A stretch of 64,000 nt of DNA from CAWAQA01 sp963784065 (lineage in GTDB: Bacteria > Acidobacteriota > Vicinamibacteria > Vicinamibacterales > UBA2999). The translations under genes were made by a program, and so were the position numbers. The stretch covers positions 372,001-436,000 of the forward strand of contig CAWAQA010000001.1 of NCBI GenBank assembly GCA_963784065.1. The letters are read 5' to 3'. Below, piece after piece: positions 44,742 to 54,212 of this stretch (its first letter is position 1; each line of letters opens with the position of its first letter). Under the pieces are notes generated by a model. It did no database searches. It was not told the DNA's origin and saw nothing but the letters and a program-made list of their open reading frames with translations.

Positions 44742-47223
44742 ATGCTGCGCCGTCTCCTTCGCGCGCTTCTGGCGCTGCTCGTCCTGCTGGCTGTCGCGGT
44801 GGCGATCGCGGCGGTGTGGGCGCGAGCCGAGCTGCGTGGCAGCCTGGCGCAGCTCGACGGCGAACGCCACGTCGCAGGACTCGAGGGGCCGGTCACGATC
44901 GCCCGCGATGCCCTCGGCATCCCGACCATACGCGGCGGCTCGCGCGCCGATGTGGCGCGTGCCATCGGTTTCGTCCACGCCCAGGACCGCTTCTTCCAGA
45001 TGGACCTCGCGCGCCGGCGGGCCGCCGGTGAGCTGGCGGCGCTGGTCGGCCCGCGCGCGCTGGCGCTCGATCGCGAGATCCGCGTGCACCGGTTCCGTGC
45101 CGAGGCGCGGCGCGCTTTTGCGCTGCTGACTACCGGCGATCGCGCGATCCTCGACGCCTATGCCGCCGGCATCAACAGCGGCCTTGCGGCGCTGGAGGCG
45201 TTTCCGTTCGAGTACCGGGTTCTGCGCCAGGATCCGGACGCGTGGGTGCCCGAGGACAGCCTGCTGGTGATCCTGTCGATGTTCATCACGCTGCAGGACA
45301 CCGACGGCTCGTACGAGTCCACGCTCAGCACGATGAACGAGGTGCTGCCGAAGCCGGTGTTCGATTTTCTCGCGCCGCGCGGGACTGAATGGGACACGCC
45401 GATCGTGGGCGACGCGTTCCCCATGGCCCCGATTCCTGGTCCCGACGTGTACGATCTGCGCGCCCGCCGGCATGGAAAGAGGCCCGGCCACCTTCCATCG
45501 GCCAACACCGCGCTCCCAACGCGTATGTCTCGAGTATTCCCGCTGCGGCGTTGGTTGCGGCGCTGGCGGTTGGGAGTGGGCAGGTGAGGATGCGGAAGCC
45601 GCCATCGGCAGCAACAACTTCGCCGTCGCCGGGAACCTTTCCGCCGACGGTGGCGCGCTCGTCGCCAACGACATGCACCTGGGGATCCGCGTACCGAACA
45701 CGTGGTACCGCGCCTCGCTCGAATGGCGCGATCCGTCGAACGGCGAGGAGCCGCGGCGCCTCATCGGCGTGACGCTGCCGGGCGTGCCGGCGCTGGTTGT
45801 CGGCAGCAACACGCACATCGCATGGGGCTTCACCAACACCTACGCCGACTGGAGCGACATCGTCCTGCTCGAGACGGACGCGTCGAAGCCGAACCAGTAC
45901 CGGACGCCGGAGGGGTGGCGCGAGTTCGAGCGGCACGAGGAAGTCATCGAGATTGCCGGCCAGCCCGCGCAGCGTGACACGGTGCTCTGGACCATCTGGG
46001 GGCCTGTGCTCGGGCCGGACTACCGCGGCCGTGCGCGCGCCTACCGCTGGGTGGCGCATTCCGCCGAGCGTCTCGCCATCTCCGTCGCGCCCTTCGAGCG
46101 TGCACGAACAATCGAGGAGGCGTTCGACGTGGCCAATGGCCTCGGCGCGCCGGGCCAGAATCTCGTCGTGGCCGACCGAAGCGGCCGGATTGGCTGGAGT
46201 ATCTACGGCTCGATTCCACGGAGGCAGGGCCTCGACGGCAGGCTGCCCGCGGCATGGGGAGATGGATCGCGCGGCTGGGACGGCTGGCTGGAGGATGCGG
46301 AGTATCCGCGCATTGCCGACCCGCCGGGCGGCCGCATCTGGACGGCGAACGCGCGTGTCGCCGATGGCGACGCGCTGGCCAAGCTCGGTGACGGCAGCTA
46401 CGAGATCGGATCGCGTGCGCGGCTGATCCGCGACCGCCTCACGGCGAAGGACCACTTCGCGCCGCGGGATCTGCTTGCGATTCAGCTCGACACGCGCGCG
46501 GCGTTCCTCGCGCGGTGGCGGGAGCTCCTGCTGCGGACGCTGACGCCTGACACCGTTCGAGGGCAGCAGCGGCGCGCCGAGCTTCGCGAGATCCTCGAGC
46601 AGGGCTGGTCCGGCGAGGCGGCGCCCGATTCCGCGGCCTACCGGCTCACGCGCGCGTTCCGCGACGTCGTGAGCGAACGCGTGATCGCGTTCGTGCTCGC
46701 CGAGTGTTACGAAGCCGATCGCACGTTCGACTACACGACCGAGCGGCGGCGTGATGAGGCGATCTGGCGGCTGGTAACCGAGCAGCCGTACCACCTGCTC
46801 GATCCGCAGTATTCGAGCTGGCAGGAGATGCTCATCGCCGCGGTGGACGCGACCATCGCAGAGACGCTCGAGGACTTCCCCGGCGACCTGCGCGATCGCG
46901 TGTGGTCGGAGCGGAACGTCACCGTCTACCGCCATCCGTTGTCGGCCGGCATCCCCCTGGTGAGCCGCTGGCTCGACATGCCCCGCCACGACCTGCCCGG
47001 CGATCTCTACACCCCGCGCGTTCAGTGGGGGGCCAACGGCGCCTCGGAGCGAATGGTCGTGTCGCCCGGCCGCGAAGCCGACGGCATCATGCACATGCCC
47101 ACCGGCCAGAGCGGTCATCCGCTCTCGCCGTTCTACGCGAACTCGCACGACGCGTGGGTGAAAGGCGAGGCGACGCCGTTCCTCCCCGGCCCCGCCGCAC
47201 ACACGCTCACGCTGCAGCCCTGA
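44742..47223 (+). CDS. Penicillin/acyl-homoserine-lactone acylase family Ntn-hydrolase (frameshifts)
   Basis: A hydrophobic N-terminus (LLRALLALLVLLAVAVAIAA) targets it to the periplasm. The alpha-subunit reads GPVTIARDALGIPTIRGGSR, VARAIGFVHAQDRFFQMDLA, RRRAAGELAALVG. One to two indels lie at 45465-45590, in the linker that is excised. The beta-subunit starts with the catalytic Ser of GSNNFAVAG (Ser codon at 45610-45612), followed by ALVANDMHLGIRVPNTWYR and HIAWGFTNTYADWSDIVLLE. It ends near 47223 with HMPTGQSGHPLSPFY. About 827 residues before processing. Possible substrates include acyl amides; which cannot be told. Confidence 0.85.
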
Positions 47224-47506
47224 TCAACTCCCATGAGCCTTCGCGGCTAGGTCGGCTTGCCAGTGCACCTCCAGCTTCGCTTTGTTGGCGGGTCCAAAAG
47301 GACCCGCCCTCAGTCGATTCGCACCTCGAATTGTGATCCCGGTCCGCGACCGGGCCGGCTACAGCCGGCCCCTACGTTAGGGCGACCGTAGGCCGGGTCC
47401 TTTTGGACCCGGCGAGATACACGGCCGAGGAATCGGCTGTACCGACAAAGCGCAGCCCCGTGCACCGGATCGGCACGAATCATGGGAGTTGGGAGTTGAC
47501 CTGAGC
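47224..47506. repeat. Non-coding gap rich in palindromes
   Basis: No gene in this 283-base gap between acylase and purK. It holds GGCGGGTCCaaaaGGACCCGCC (47287-47308), the REP-like GGGCCGGCT/AGCCGGCCC (47352-47371), and GCCGGGTCCttttGGACCCGGC (47392-47413). The first and third have complementary loops and share the GGGTCC/GGACCC core, so they could also pair with each other. Confidence 0.7.
47352..47371. repeat. REP-like palindrome (GGGCCGGCT type)
   Basis: GGGCCGGCT (47352-47360) and AGCCGGCCC (47363-47371), perfect arms with a 2-base loop, identical in core to the copy at 18015. Confidence 0.7.
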
Positions 47507-48643
47507 TCAGATGAGCAGCGCGTCGCGGGCGGCGATGACCCGGTCCTGTGCTTCCTGCGGCGTCCGCGCGAGGGCGGTGAGGTGACCCATCTTGCGGCCG
47601 GGGCGCGGACCGTCCTTGCCGTAGAGATGCAGCTTCACGTCGCCGATGCGCATCGCCGCCGCCCAGTTCGGATCGCCGTCCACCCAGAGATCGCCGAGGA
47701 GGTTGGCCATCGCGGCGGGCCGCACGAGGTCGGTTGACCCGAGCGGCAGGCCGCAGATTGCCCGCAACTGCTGTTCGAACTGGCTCGTCACCGCGGCGTC
47801 GAACGTGAGGTGGCCCGAGTTGTGAGGCCGCGGCGCTATTTCGTTGACGAGGAGCTCACCGTCCGTGCTCACGAAGAACTCGACGCAGAGCACGCCGACA
47901 TACTGCAACTCCTCGAGGATCGTCCGCGTGATCTCGCCCGCCTGCTTCGCCATCGCCGGCGGGATGGCCGCGGGCGCCGTGGTCACGTCGAGGATATGGT
48001 GACGATGGCGGTTCTCGAACGGCACGTATGCCTTGACCTCGCCGTCCAGCCCGCGGGCGGCCACGACCGAGATCTCAGCCTGCAGGCTGATGAACTTCTC
48101 GACGACCGCCTCCTGGTGGCCGATCGCGGCCCACACGTGCTCGACGTCGGCCGCCGAGGTCACCTTGTGCTGGCCCTTGCCGTCGTAGCCGAAGGCCGAC
48201 GTCTTGATCACCGCGGGTGTGCCGACCTGTTCGACCGCGCTCCACATCTCGTCGAGCGTGGCCGCAGGCATGAACGGCACCGTCGGGAGGCCATGGGCGG
48301 CGAGGAACGTCTTCTCGCGCGCGCGCTGCTGCGCGGTGTGCAGCGCCACGCCGGACGGCCGTACCGGCGCGTGCTCTTCGATCGCGTCAACCGCCTCGAT
48401 CGGCACGTTCTCGAACTCGAAGGTGACGACGTCGACCTGGCGCGCGAACGCGCGCAGCGCGTCGAGGTCGTCGTACGAGGCGGTGACCTCGACGTCCGCC
48501 ACCTGGCCGGTTGGCGTGTCGTCGCCCGGTGAGAAGGTGTGCACGCGATAGCCCATGCGCCGCGCGGCGATGGCGAACATCCGTCCGAGCTGGCCGCTGC
48601 CGAGTACACCGACCGTCGCGCCCGGGGAGATGACGCGCGTCAC
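47507..48643 (-). CDS. purK: N5-carboxyaminoimidazole ribonucleotide synthase
   Basis: A 378-residue intact ATP-grasp enzyme that carboxylates AIR with bicarbonate and ATP in purine synthesis. Its N-terminus GATVGVLGSGQLGRMFAIAA and the ATP-grasp motifs TPAVIKTSAFGYDGKGQ, VVEKFISLQAEISVVAARG and VNEIAPRPHNSGHLT are complete. Its start overlaps the purE stop by 4 bases, so the two steps are made together. The gap upstream of purE holds a REP-like hairpin. Confidence 0.93.
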   Translation of the reverse strand: MTRVISPGATVGVLGSGQLGRMFAIAARRMGYRVHTFSPGDDTPTGQVADVEVTASYDDLDALRAFARQVDVVTFEFENVPIEAVDAIEEHAPVRPSGVALHTAQQRAREKTFLAAHGLPTVPFMPAATLDEMWSAVEQVGTPAVIKTSAFGYDGKGQHKVTSAADVEHVWAAIGHQEAVVEKFISLQAEISVVAARGLDGEVKAYVPFENRHRHHILDVTTAPAAIPPAMAKQAGEITRTILEELQYVGVLCVEFFVSTDGELLVNEIAPRPHNSGHLTFDAAVTSQFEQQLRAICGLPLGSTDLVRPAAMANLLGDLWVDGDPNWAAAMRIGDVKLHLYGKDGPRPGRKMGHLTALARTPQEAQDRVIAARDALLI

Positions 48644-49125
48644 GGCAGCCGTTCCTCGCGGACGTTCCGGGTCTGCTCGTCTCGGAACGCGCGGAGCTTC
48701 TCCCGCAGGTCCGGACGGGAATTGGACAGGATGGAGACCGCCAGGAGACCGGCGTTGGTCGAGCCGGCCTTGCCGATGGCAAGGGTGCCTACCGGCACAC
48801 CGCCCGGCATCTGCGCGATCGAGAGCAGCGAGTCGAGGCCCTGCAGCGCGGCGCTCTGGACGGGGACGCCGAGCACCGGTACGACGGTATGTGCAGCGAC
48901 CATGCCGGGCAGATGAGCCGCCCCGCCGGCGCCGGCGATGATGACTTCGACGCCGCGTCCCTCCGCGCCCGATGCGAACTCAGCCATCCACACCGGCGTC
49001 CGATGCGCGGAGACGATGTGCCGTTCGTGCGGCACGCCAAAGCGCTCGAGCACCTCAACCGCGTGCCTCATCGTTTCCCAATCCGACGACGAGCCCATGA
49101 CGACGGCGACGAGTGATTGAGGCAT
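48640..49125 (-). CDS. purE: N5-CAIR mutase
   Basis: A 161-residue class I PurE that moves the carboxyl group of N5-CAIR to C4. The active-site motifs VVMGSSSDWETMRHAVEVLE, VSAHRTPVWM, IAGAGGAAHLPGMVAAHT and QMPGGVPVGTLAIGKAGS are intact. Class I PurE requires PurK, which follows directly. It is first of a two-gene operon. Confidence 0.93.
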   Translation of the reverse strand: MPQSLVAVVMGSSSDWETMRHAVEVLERFGVPHERHIVSAHRTPVWMAEFASGAEGRGVEVIIAGAGGAAHLPGMVAAHTVVPVLGVPVQSAALQGLDSLLSIAQMPGGVPVGTLAIGKAGSTNAGLLAVSILSNSRPDLREKLRAFRDEQTRNVREERLP

Positions 49126-49143
49126 CCCGAATTGGGACTCGAG

Positions 49144-49163
49144 CTTCCGGCTGAAGCCGGAAG
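49144..49163. repeat. REP-like palindrome (CTTCCGGCT type)
   Basis: CTTCCGGCT (49144-49152) and AGCCGGAAG (49155-49163) form perfect 9-bp arms with loop GA. It lies between purE and the upstream co-directional gene, 19 bases before purE's start. Confidence 0.7.
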
Positions 49164-49182
49164 CCTCAGAGCGTGAACGCCA

Positions 49183-49561
49183 CTAGTCGTCGATGGCGGC
49201 AATGAAGATAAGCAGGGTGGCCAGGAACGCGCCTACCCCCGTGACGACGCCAATGGCCGCGGCCTTTCCCGGGCCGATGCCCCCGCCTCGTACGCGCTCC
49301 ATCGAGACGATGGATTCGTAAGGCACCGGCTGCACCGGCACCGGCAGGCGCGTCTTCGGCTGCAGCAGCAGCGCATCGTATTGCGCTTGTATCAGTGTGG
49401 CCGTGAACTTCCGTCCGTCCTGCAGCCGCACTCTGACCGGCGCTCCGACCTCTACCTTCTCCGCGAACGCGCGCCAGACCTCGGCGGTCTGTGGCGACCT
49501 GCGCGGCCGCGGGCTGCACGGCCACCATGGCGACCACACACAACACGATCGCGAGTTTCAT
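49183..49561 (-). CDS. Small envelope protein with C-terminal membrane segment (one frameshift)
   Basis: MKLAIVLCVVAMVAVQPAAAQ is a signal peptide. After an indel near 49505 it continues VWRAFAEKVEVGAPVRVRLQ, DGRKFTATLIQAQYDALLLQ, PKTRLPVPVQPVPYESIVS: an Sm-like or SH3-like beta pattern. The C-terminus GPGKAAAIGVVTGVGAFLAT and LLIFIAAIDD is a glycine-zipper membrane helix. About 125 residues. Such proteins (signal peptide, small beta domain, Gly-rich helix) are frequent in Acidobacteriota and uncharacterised. Its ATG overlaps the stop of the barrel gene upstream. Confidence 0.62.
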
Positions 49562-50249
49562 AGATCCACTCCTATGCCTGCGGTCCACGCGACATGTGTC
49601 GCGCGCTTGTCTCCGAGCGCCACGCGCACGTCGCTGCGTATGAACCCGCGTTCGTTGACGTACCACTTGAATCCCGTGCCGACCACCGGTCTGACCGCCC
49701 ACGTCACGGTCGTGCCGCCGTCGAAGGCGGGCACCACCAGGGGACGGCCCGGGTCACGCGAGGGCAGGCGCCACTCCGGCGCAAACGTCCGGTCGGACTC
49801 GCGGACGATCTCGATACCGGCACCGACGTGAGGGTGAAACCACTGATTGTCGAAGAACTGATACATGACCCCGGCGCCGAGGGCGGTCGCGCGGAAGTCG
49901 ATGCTCGCGAAGCCGGAATACCGGGAACGTCTGTCCCGGCACGTCGATCGGTTCCTCCTGATAGATGCGGCCTTCGCCGGAGAATGCGAGCCGCAGTTCG
50001 GCTTTCAGGTTCGGCGTGACGTACTGGCCGACCGATCCGGCGGCCGCGGCGACGTCGTACCAGTCGTTCCAGTCCGGGCCCGATTTCCGACTTGTTGCTG
50101 CTGAGCCAGCCGGCATCGCCGGAGACGTCCCATCGAGGCCGATCGACGGGCGAGAGCGAGATGCCGCCGACGGCCTGCGCCGACGCGAGCGCCGGCGAAA
50201 GCAGGGCCGCCATGGCAAGCGTCCCGACGCGCGTGATGAGATTCATCAT
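49558..50249 (-). CDS. Outer-membrane beta-barrel protein (frameshifts)
   Basis: Signal peptide MMNLITRVGTLAMAALLSPALASAQ. Strand-like segments follow: RWDVSGDAGWLSSNKSEIG, then after an indel near 50075 DWNDWYDVAAAAGSVGQYVT, NLKAELRLAFSGEGRIYQEE, and after another near 49920 GAGVMYQFFDNQWFHPHVGA, KWYVNERGFIRSDVRVALGD, ending AWTAGIGVDL. About 230 residues. The pattern of alternating residues and glycine-rich turns resembles OmpW/opacity-type barrels. AGGGAGG precedes the start. It is first in a two-gene unit with the small envelope protein. Confidence 0.7.
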
Positions 50250-50316
50250 TCCTCCCTGCTTCACAAGGTGCAGGGCGCTCCAAAACCGGCTCACGGGATA
50301 CACTCAACGACAGGAT

Positions 50317-50380
50317 GGGGTCAGACCCGCGTACGGAGCGACTCAAGACCTTGAGTCGCTCGGAACGGGAGTCTGACCCC
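50317..50380. repeat. Nested palindrome before the M16 peptidase gene (GGGGTCAGAC type)
   Basis: The outer arms are GGGGTCAGAC (50317-50326) and GTCTGACCCC (50371-50380). The inner arms are GAGCGACTCAAG (50336-50347) and CTTGAGTCGCTC (50350-50361), both perfect. It ends 16 bases before the M16 start. A single GGGGTCTGACC also occurs near 16741, so the outer unit may belong to another dispersed family. Confidence 0.7.
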
Positions 50381-50395
50381 TCGGAGAGCTGCGCC

Positions 50396-51745
50396 ATGAA
50401 CGCTCGCCTCGTCCCGCTGCTGCTCGTCCTCATTTCGCTGCCCCTCCTCGCACAGTCGCCTCCCGATCGGCCCATCGAGGTGGCGTATCGCCAGTTCACG
50501 TTGAAGAACGGCCTGACCGTCATCCTTCACCAGGACCGGAGCGTTCCGGTGGTGGCGGTCAACGTCTGGTACCACGTCGGGTCGGCGAACGAACGGCCGG
50601 GACGCACCGGCTTCGCGCACCTGTTCGAGCACCTGATGTTCGAGGGGTCGAAGAACGTGCCGGAGGGCGAGTTCGACACCCTCCTCGAGGCGGCGGGAGG
50701 CAACAACAACGGCTCGACGACCAACGACCGGACCAATTACGTCATCGACGTGCCGTCCAATGCGCTGGAGCTCGCCCTGTTCCTCGAGTCGGATCGCATG
50801 GGCTACCTGCTCGACACCATGTCGCCCGAGCGCGTCAACGGGCAGCGCGACGTCGTGAAGAACGAGCGGCGACAGAGCTACGAGAACCGGCCGTACGGCA
50901 TGGCGTCGCTCGAGCTGGACAAGATGCTCTGGCCCGCCGGGCATCCCTACAGCTGGCCCACCATCGGCCACATGGAAGACCTCACCGCCGCCAGCCACGA
51001 AGATGTGATCGCGTTCTTCAAGAAGTACTACGCGCCGAACAACGCCAGCCTGGCAGTCGCCGGCGACATCGACTACGACCGCACGCGCGCGCTGGTCGAG
51101 AAGTGGTTCGGCGACATCCCTGCGGGTGAGCCGGTGGAGCCGATTGCGCCACCGCCCGCCATCCTTACCGGCGTGAAGCGTCAGACCATCACCGACCAGG
51201 TGCAGCTCTCGCGTCTGCATCTCGGCTGGCTTACGCCGCGGATCTACGCGCCCGGCGACGCCGCCCTCGATCTCGCATCCTCGGTGCTGGCAGGCGGAAA
51301 GAATTCGCGGCTGTACAAGCGGCTGGTGTACGACATGCAGATCGCGCAGGATGTCTCCGCGTTCCAGCAGTCGGCCATGCTTGGCGGCTCGTTCATGATC
51401 GTCGCGACGGCGCGGCCCGGGAAGAGCATCGCCGAGATCCAGAAAGTGATCGACGAAGAAGTCGATCGGCTGCGGAGCCAGCCTCCGGATGCGCGCGAAG
51501 TCGAGCGCGCGATCAACCAGATCGAGGCGTCCTTCTATCGCCGCATGGAGCGCGTCGGCGGCTTCGGCGGCAAGGCCGATCAGCTCAACGCCTATTTCGC
51601 GGCCGGCGGAGGCCCGGATTACTTCGCCGAAGATCTCGCGCGGTATACCTCACTGTCACCCACGGACGTCCAGGCGGCCGTCGTCCGCTGGCTGCCTCCC
51701 GATCGACGCGTCGAGCTGATCGTCGAACCGGAGGCACGGCCATGA
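50396..51745 (+). CDS. M16 family zinc peptidase, catalytic subunit
   Basis: A 449-residue reading frame in which I place the start at ATG 50396 (MNARLVPLLLVLISLPLLAQ, a signal peptide), after the palindrome. The inverted zinc motif HxxEH is present: GFAHLFEHLMFEGSKN, with the distal Glu in NALELALFLESDRMG. TNDRTNYVIDVP and the glycine-rich GGKNSRLYKRLV loop are typical. The protein is intact. M16 enzymes degrade or process peptides in a clamshell of two homologous halves; here the second half is the next gene. It likely acts in the periplasm. Confidence 0.88.
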   Translation: MNARLVPLLLVLISLPLLAQSPPDRPIEVAYRQFTLKNGLTVILHQDRSVPVVAVNVWYHVGSANERPGRTGFAHLFEHLMFEGSKNVPEGEFDTLLEAAGGNNNGSTTNDRTNYVIDVPSNALELALFLESDRMGYLLDTMSPERVNGQRDVVKNERRQSYENRPYGMASLELDKMLWPAGHPYSWPTIGHMEDLTAASHEDVIAFFKKYYAPNNASLAVAGDIDYDRTRALVEKWFGDIPAGEPVEPIAPPPAILTGVKRQTITDQVQLSRLHLGWLTPRIYAPGDAALDLASSVLAGGKNSRLYKRLVYDMQIAQDVSAFQQSAMLGGSFMIVATARPGKSIAEIQKVIDEEVDRLRSQPPDAREVERAINQIEASFYRRMERVGGFGGKADQLNAYFAAGGGPDYFAEDLARYTSLSPTDVQAAVVRWLPPDRRVELIVEPEARP

Positions 51746-51762
51746 CGGCCAGGACGCGGATC

Positions 51763-51782
51763 CTTCCGGCTGAAGCCGGAAG
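51763..51782. repeat. REP-like palindrome (CTTCCGGCT type) between the two M16 genes
   Basis: CTTCCGGCT (51763-51771) and AGCCGGAAG (51774-51782), 9-bp arms, loop GA. A second stem GCCACAG/CTGTGGC lies at 51830-51847. Together they occupy the gap before the second M16 gene. Confidence 0.7.
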
Positions 51783-51875
51783 CCACAAGACTGGCACTGA
51801 AGCCGGGAGCCACAAGGCTGAAGCTGCAGGCCACAGCCGCCTGTGGCTTCCGCCTTCAGGCGGAGAGGAGCCGGC

Positions 51876-53300
51876 TTGCGCCTGCTCGCGGTGTTGTGTG
51901 GCTGCCTTCTCTTCGTCTCCGTGGCCGCACAGCAGCCCGATCGGAACCGTCCCCCTGAACTTGGTCCTCCACCGACGCTCGACCTGCCGACGATCCAGAA
52001 GCGGACGCTCTCGAACGGGCTGCCGGTCTGGATCGTGGAAACACACGAAGTCCCCGTCGTCCAGGTCAACCTCGTGGCGCTGGTCGGCAGCGGTGACGAC
52101 CCCGCGGCGAGGTTCGGACTGGCCAGCCTCACCGCCGCGATGCTCGACGAGGGTGCGGGCAGCCGGTCCGCCCTCGAAATCGCGGACGCGATCGAGTTCG
52201 TCGGCGCAACGCTCGCCACGACCAGTTCCTTCGACGCCTCCGCCGTCCGCCTGAACGTGCCGGTGGAACGCCTGCAGGACGCGTTGCCGGTGATGGCTGA
52301 CGTCGCGCTGCGGCCGACGTTCCCGGAAGCGGAATTGAATCGCCTGCGGCAGGAACGCGTCACGGCGCTGATCCAGGCGCGCGACGAGCCCGAAAGCATC
52401 GCGCCGCTGGCCTTCTCGCGGTTGCTCTACGGGCCGATGCATCGCTACGGCACCGGCGCCACCGGGACGCAGGCCACGCTCGCGGCGATGACGACGGCCG
52501 ATCTCAAGTCGTTCCACGCGGCGTATTTTCAGCCCTCGAATTCCACGCTCGTCGTGGTGGGCGACGTGGGCGCCGACGCGGCGACGGCGCAGCTGGAGAA
52601 ACAGTTCGGCGGGTGGAAGGGCGCGGCGGCGGCGAAGCGGGTCGTGGTGCCGGTGGCGCCGCAGCGTCCGGGCGAAATCGTGATCGTGGACAAGCCTGGC
52701 GCGGAGCAGTCGCAGATCCGGATCGGCTCGATTGGCGTCGCGCGGGACACGCCGGACTACTTCGTCCTGCAAGTGCTCAACACGATCCTCGGCGGCTCGT
52801 TCACGTCGCGGCTGAACCAGAACCTGCGCGAGAAGAACGGCTACGCGTACGGCGCCGGCTCTCGCTTCGACATGCGGCTCGCTCCCGGCCCCTTCTTCGC
52901 GGCCGCCGGCGTGCAGACGGACAAGACGGCAGAAGCGCTGCGCGAGTTCTTCAACGAGCTCAACGCGATCGGAAAGCCCGTACCCGAGGAAGAGCTGAAC
53001 AAGGCGAAGAACTACCTCGTGCTCGGTTTCCCGAGCGAGTTCGAAACGACCGGCGACCTGTCGGCGCGCATCGAGGAGCTGATCGTCTACACGCTTCCTG
53101 AGAGCTACTTCGAGCAGTACGTTCCCCGAATCCGCGCCGTGACGGCCGCCGACGTCCAGAAGGCCGCGGCCAAGTACATCCAGCCCGCCCGTTTCACCGT
53201 CGTCGTCGTCGGGGACCGGAAGACAATCGAGCCCGGCATCCGCGCCCTGAATCTGGGATCGGTCCGCGTCATCCCGGTGGATGAGGCACTCGGCGAATGA
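51876..53300 (+). CDS. M16 family peptidase-like protein, non-catalytic subunit
   Basis: An intact homologue of the preceding gene. The zinc motif is lost: RFGLASLTAAMLDEGAGSRS stands where HxxEH should be. The GGSFTSRLNQNLREKNGYAYG clamp motif is kept. Pairs of an active and an inactive M16 subunit are common. I place the start at TTG 51876, where GGAGAGGAG (51862-51870) precedes LRLLAVLCGCLLFVSVAAQQ; an in-frame start at 51843 would translate part of the palindromes. About 474 residues. Confidence 0.83.
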   Translation: MRLLAVLCGCLLFVSVAAQQPDRNRPPELGPPPTLDLPTIQKRTLSNGLPVWIVETHEVPVVQVNLVALVGSGDDPAARFGLASLTAAMLDEGAGSRSALEIADAIEFVGATLATTSSFDASAVRLNVPVERLQDALPVMADVALRPTFPEAELNRLRQERVTALIQARDEPESIAPLAFSRLLYGPMHRYGTGATGTQATLAAMTTADLKSFHAAYFQPSNSTLVVVGDVGADAATAQLEKQFGGWKGAAAAKRVVVPVAPQRPGEIVIVDKPGAEQSQIRIGSIGVARDTPDYFVLQVLNTILGGSFTSRLNQNLREKNGYAYGAGSRFDMRLAPGPFFAAAGVQTDKTAEALREFFNELNAIGKPVPEEELNKAKNYLVLGFPSEFETTGDLSARIEELIVYTLPESYFEQYVPRIRAVTAADVQKAAAKYIQPARFTVVVVGDRKTIEPGIRALNLGSVRVIPVDEALGE

Positions 53301-53791
53301 GCGCCACGATCAGGCTCGAGGAGCTGCTCGACTACTCGGACCACGAACGCGCGAAATGGAAGGACTGGGTGGCAGCCGACCCGAGCCGCCTGCAGCTGCC
53401 GTTTCAGCAGGGCGGCCGCTTCCCGACCATCGGCAGCCTGCTCGATCACGTGTTCCTCGCCGAGCGGCGTCACCTCGCCCGGCTGCAGGGTGCCACGCCG
53501 CCCGACATCACAGGCATCCCCGCCGGCGACTGGCAGGCGTTGTTCGAGTACGCAAGCCTGGTGCGCGCCGAGCTCCGACGCTACGCCGGGGACCTCGACG
53601 CCGAGCTCGGAACCGGCACGCTGACCTTCAGCGTCCAGACGGGCACTTTCACGATGACGCGGCGCAAGCTCGCCGTGCACATCGTGATGCACGAGGTGCG
53701 TCACCTGGCGCAGCTGGCGTATGCGGCGCGGGCGGCAGGCCTCGAGCCGCCGGGCGCGCACGACCTCTTCTACTGCGCGGCGTTCGTCTGA
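53297..53791 (+). CDS. DinB-family four-helix protein
   Basis: A 164-residue intact protein. The metal-binding His residues of DinB-like proteins are visible: TIGSLLDHVFLAERRHL and LAVHIVMHEVRHLAQLAYA. The start MSATIRLEELLDYSDHERAKW is the first helix. DinB-like proteins include metal-dependent thiol transferases (e.g. bacillithiol S-transferases of the BstA type); given bshA/bshB1 in the same genome, a role with bacillithiol is possible but unproven. Its ATG overlaps the M16 stop and its own stop overlaps a truncated gene. Confidence 0.8.
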   Translation: MSATIRLEELLDYSDHERAKWKDWVAADPSRLQLPFQQGGRFPTIGSLLDHVFLAERRHLARLQGATPPDITGIPAGDWQALFEYASLVRAELRRYAGDLDAELGTGTLTFSVQTGTFTMTRRKLAVHIVMHEVRHLAQLAYAARAAGLEPPGAHDLFYCAAFV

Positions 53792-53895
53792 TGGAGACCT
53801 GTTACCACCCGAAGGATTTCGGCACGTTCGCCGAGATGGGCACGGACGCCCCGCGCCGGATCGAGCTGCGGCGGGGCGACTGTTTAGTCCCTTGA
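53791..53895 (+). pseudogene. Truncated start of an AhpD/carboxymuconolactone-decarboxylase-like gene
   Basis: A 34-codon frame overlapping the DinB stop by one base. It begins METCYHPKDFGTFAEMG, which resembles the start of AhpD-like proteins that continue into a CxxC redox motif. After GTDAPRRIELRRGDCLVP it stops at TGA 53893-53895. No CxxC-containing continuation is recognisable in any frame of the next 300 bases, so the rest appears lost. The identification is tentative because only about 17 residues are informative. Confidence 0.45.
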
Positions 53896-54212
53896 CGTGT
53901 GGGCCGGGCCTTTAGGGCTCGCCAACGCGGACCATAAACGTCACCGCCCCCTGGTCCGGCGTGCAGTGACGCGCAGCTGAAGCACTTCTTCGACCGAAAA
54001 TCCCCGATTCGGGTGACGCCTCGCCGTCTCTCCCTGTCGGAATTCCGCCACGCCTCGTTTCCGGGATTCCCCTCCCAAGATCGCAAATCCCGCGCTCGAT
54101 TGTCCCCGTCCGGTGACGTTGGAGCGGTCGGGAACCCGACACCTTTTGGGCGCAAGTCCTGAAATTCATAGGAAAGTGATGAGGCCGGGTGTTTGCGACA
54201 CCAGCTGACATC
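53896..54212. other. Non-coding gap before the S8 protease gene
   Basis: No convincing gene in 317 bases. GTCGGGaaCCCGAC (54127-54140) is a small perfect palindrome, and GGTGTttgcgACACC near 54188 is another, just before the protease start. No riboswitch class was recognised. The A+T content rises near 54160-54185, so a promoter may lie there. Confidence 0.5.

Noticed and set aside
53896..54212. A riboswitch such as c-di-GMP-I before the S8 protease
   Set aside because: The conserved GEMM bases are not present; only small palindromes were found.
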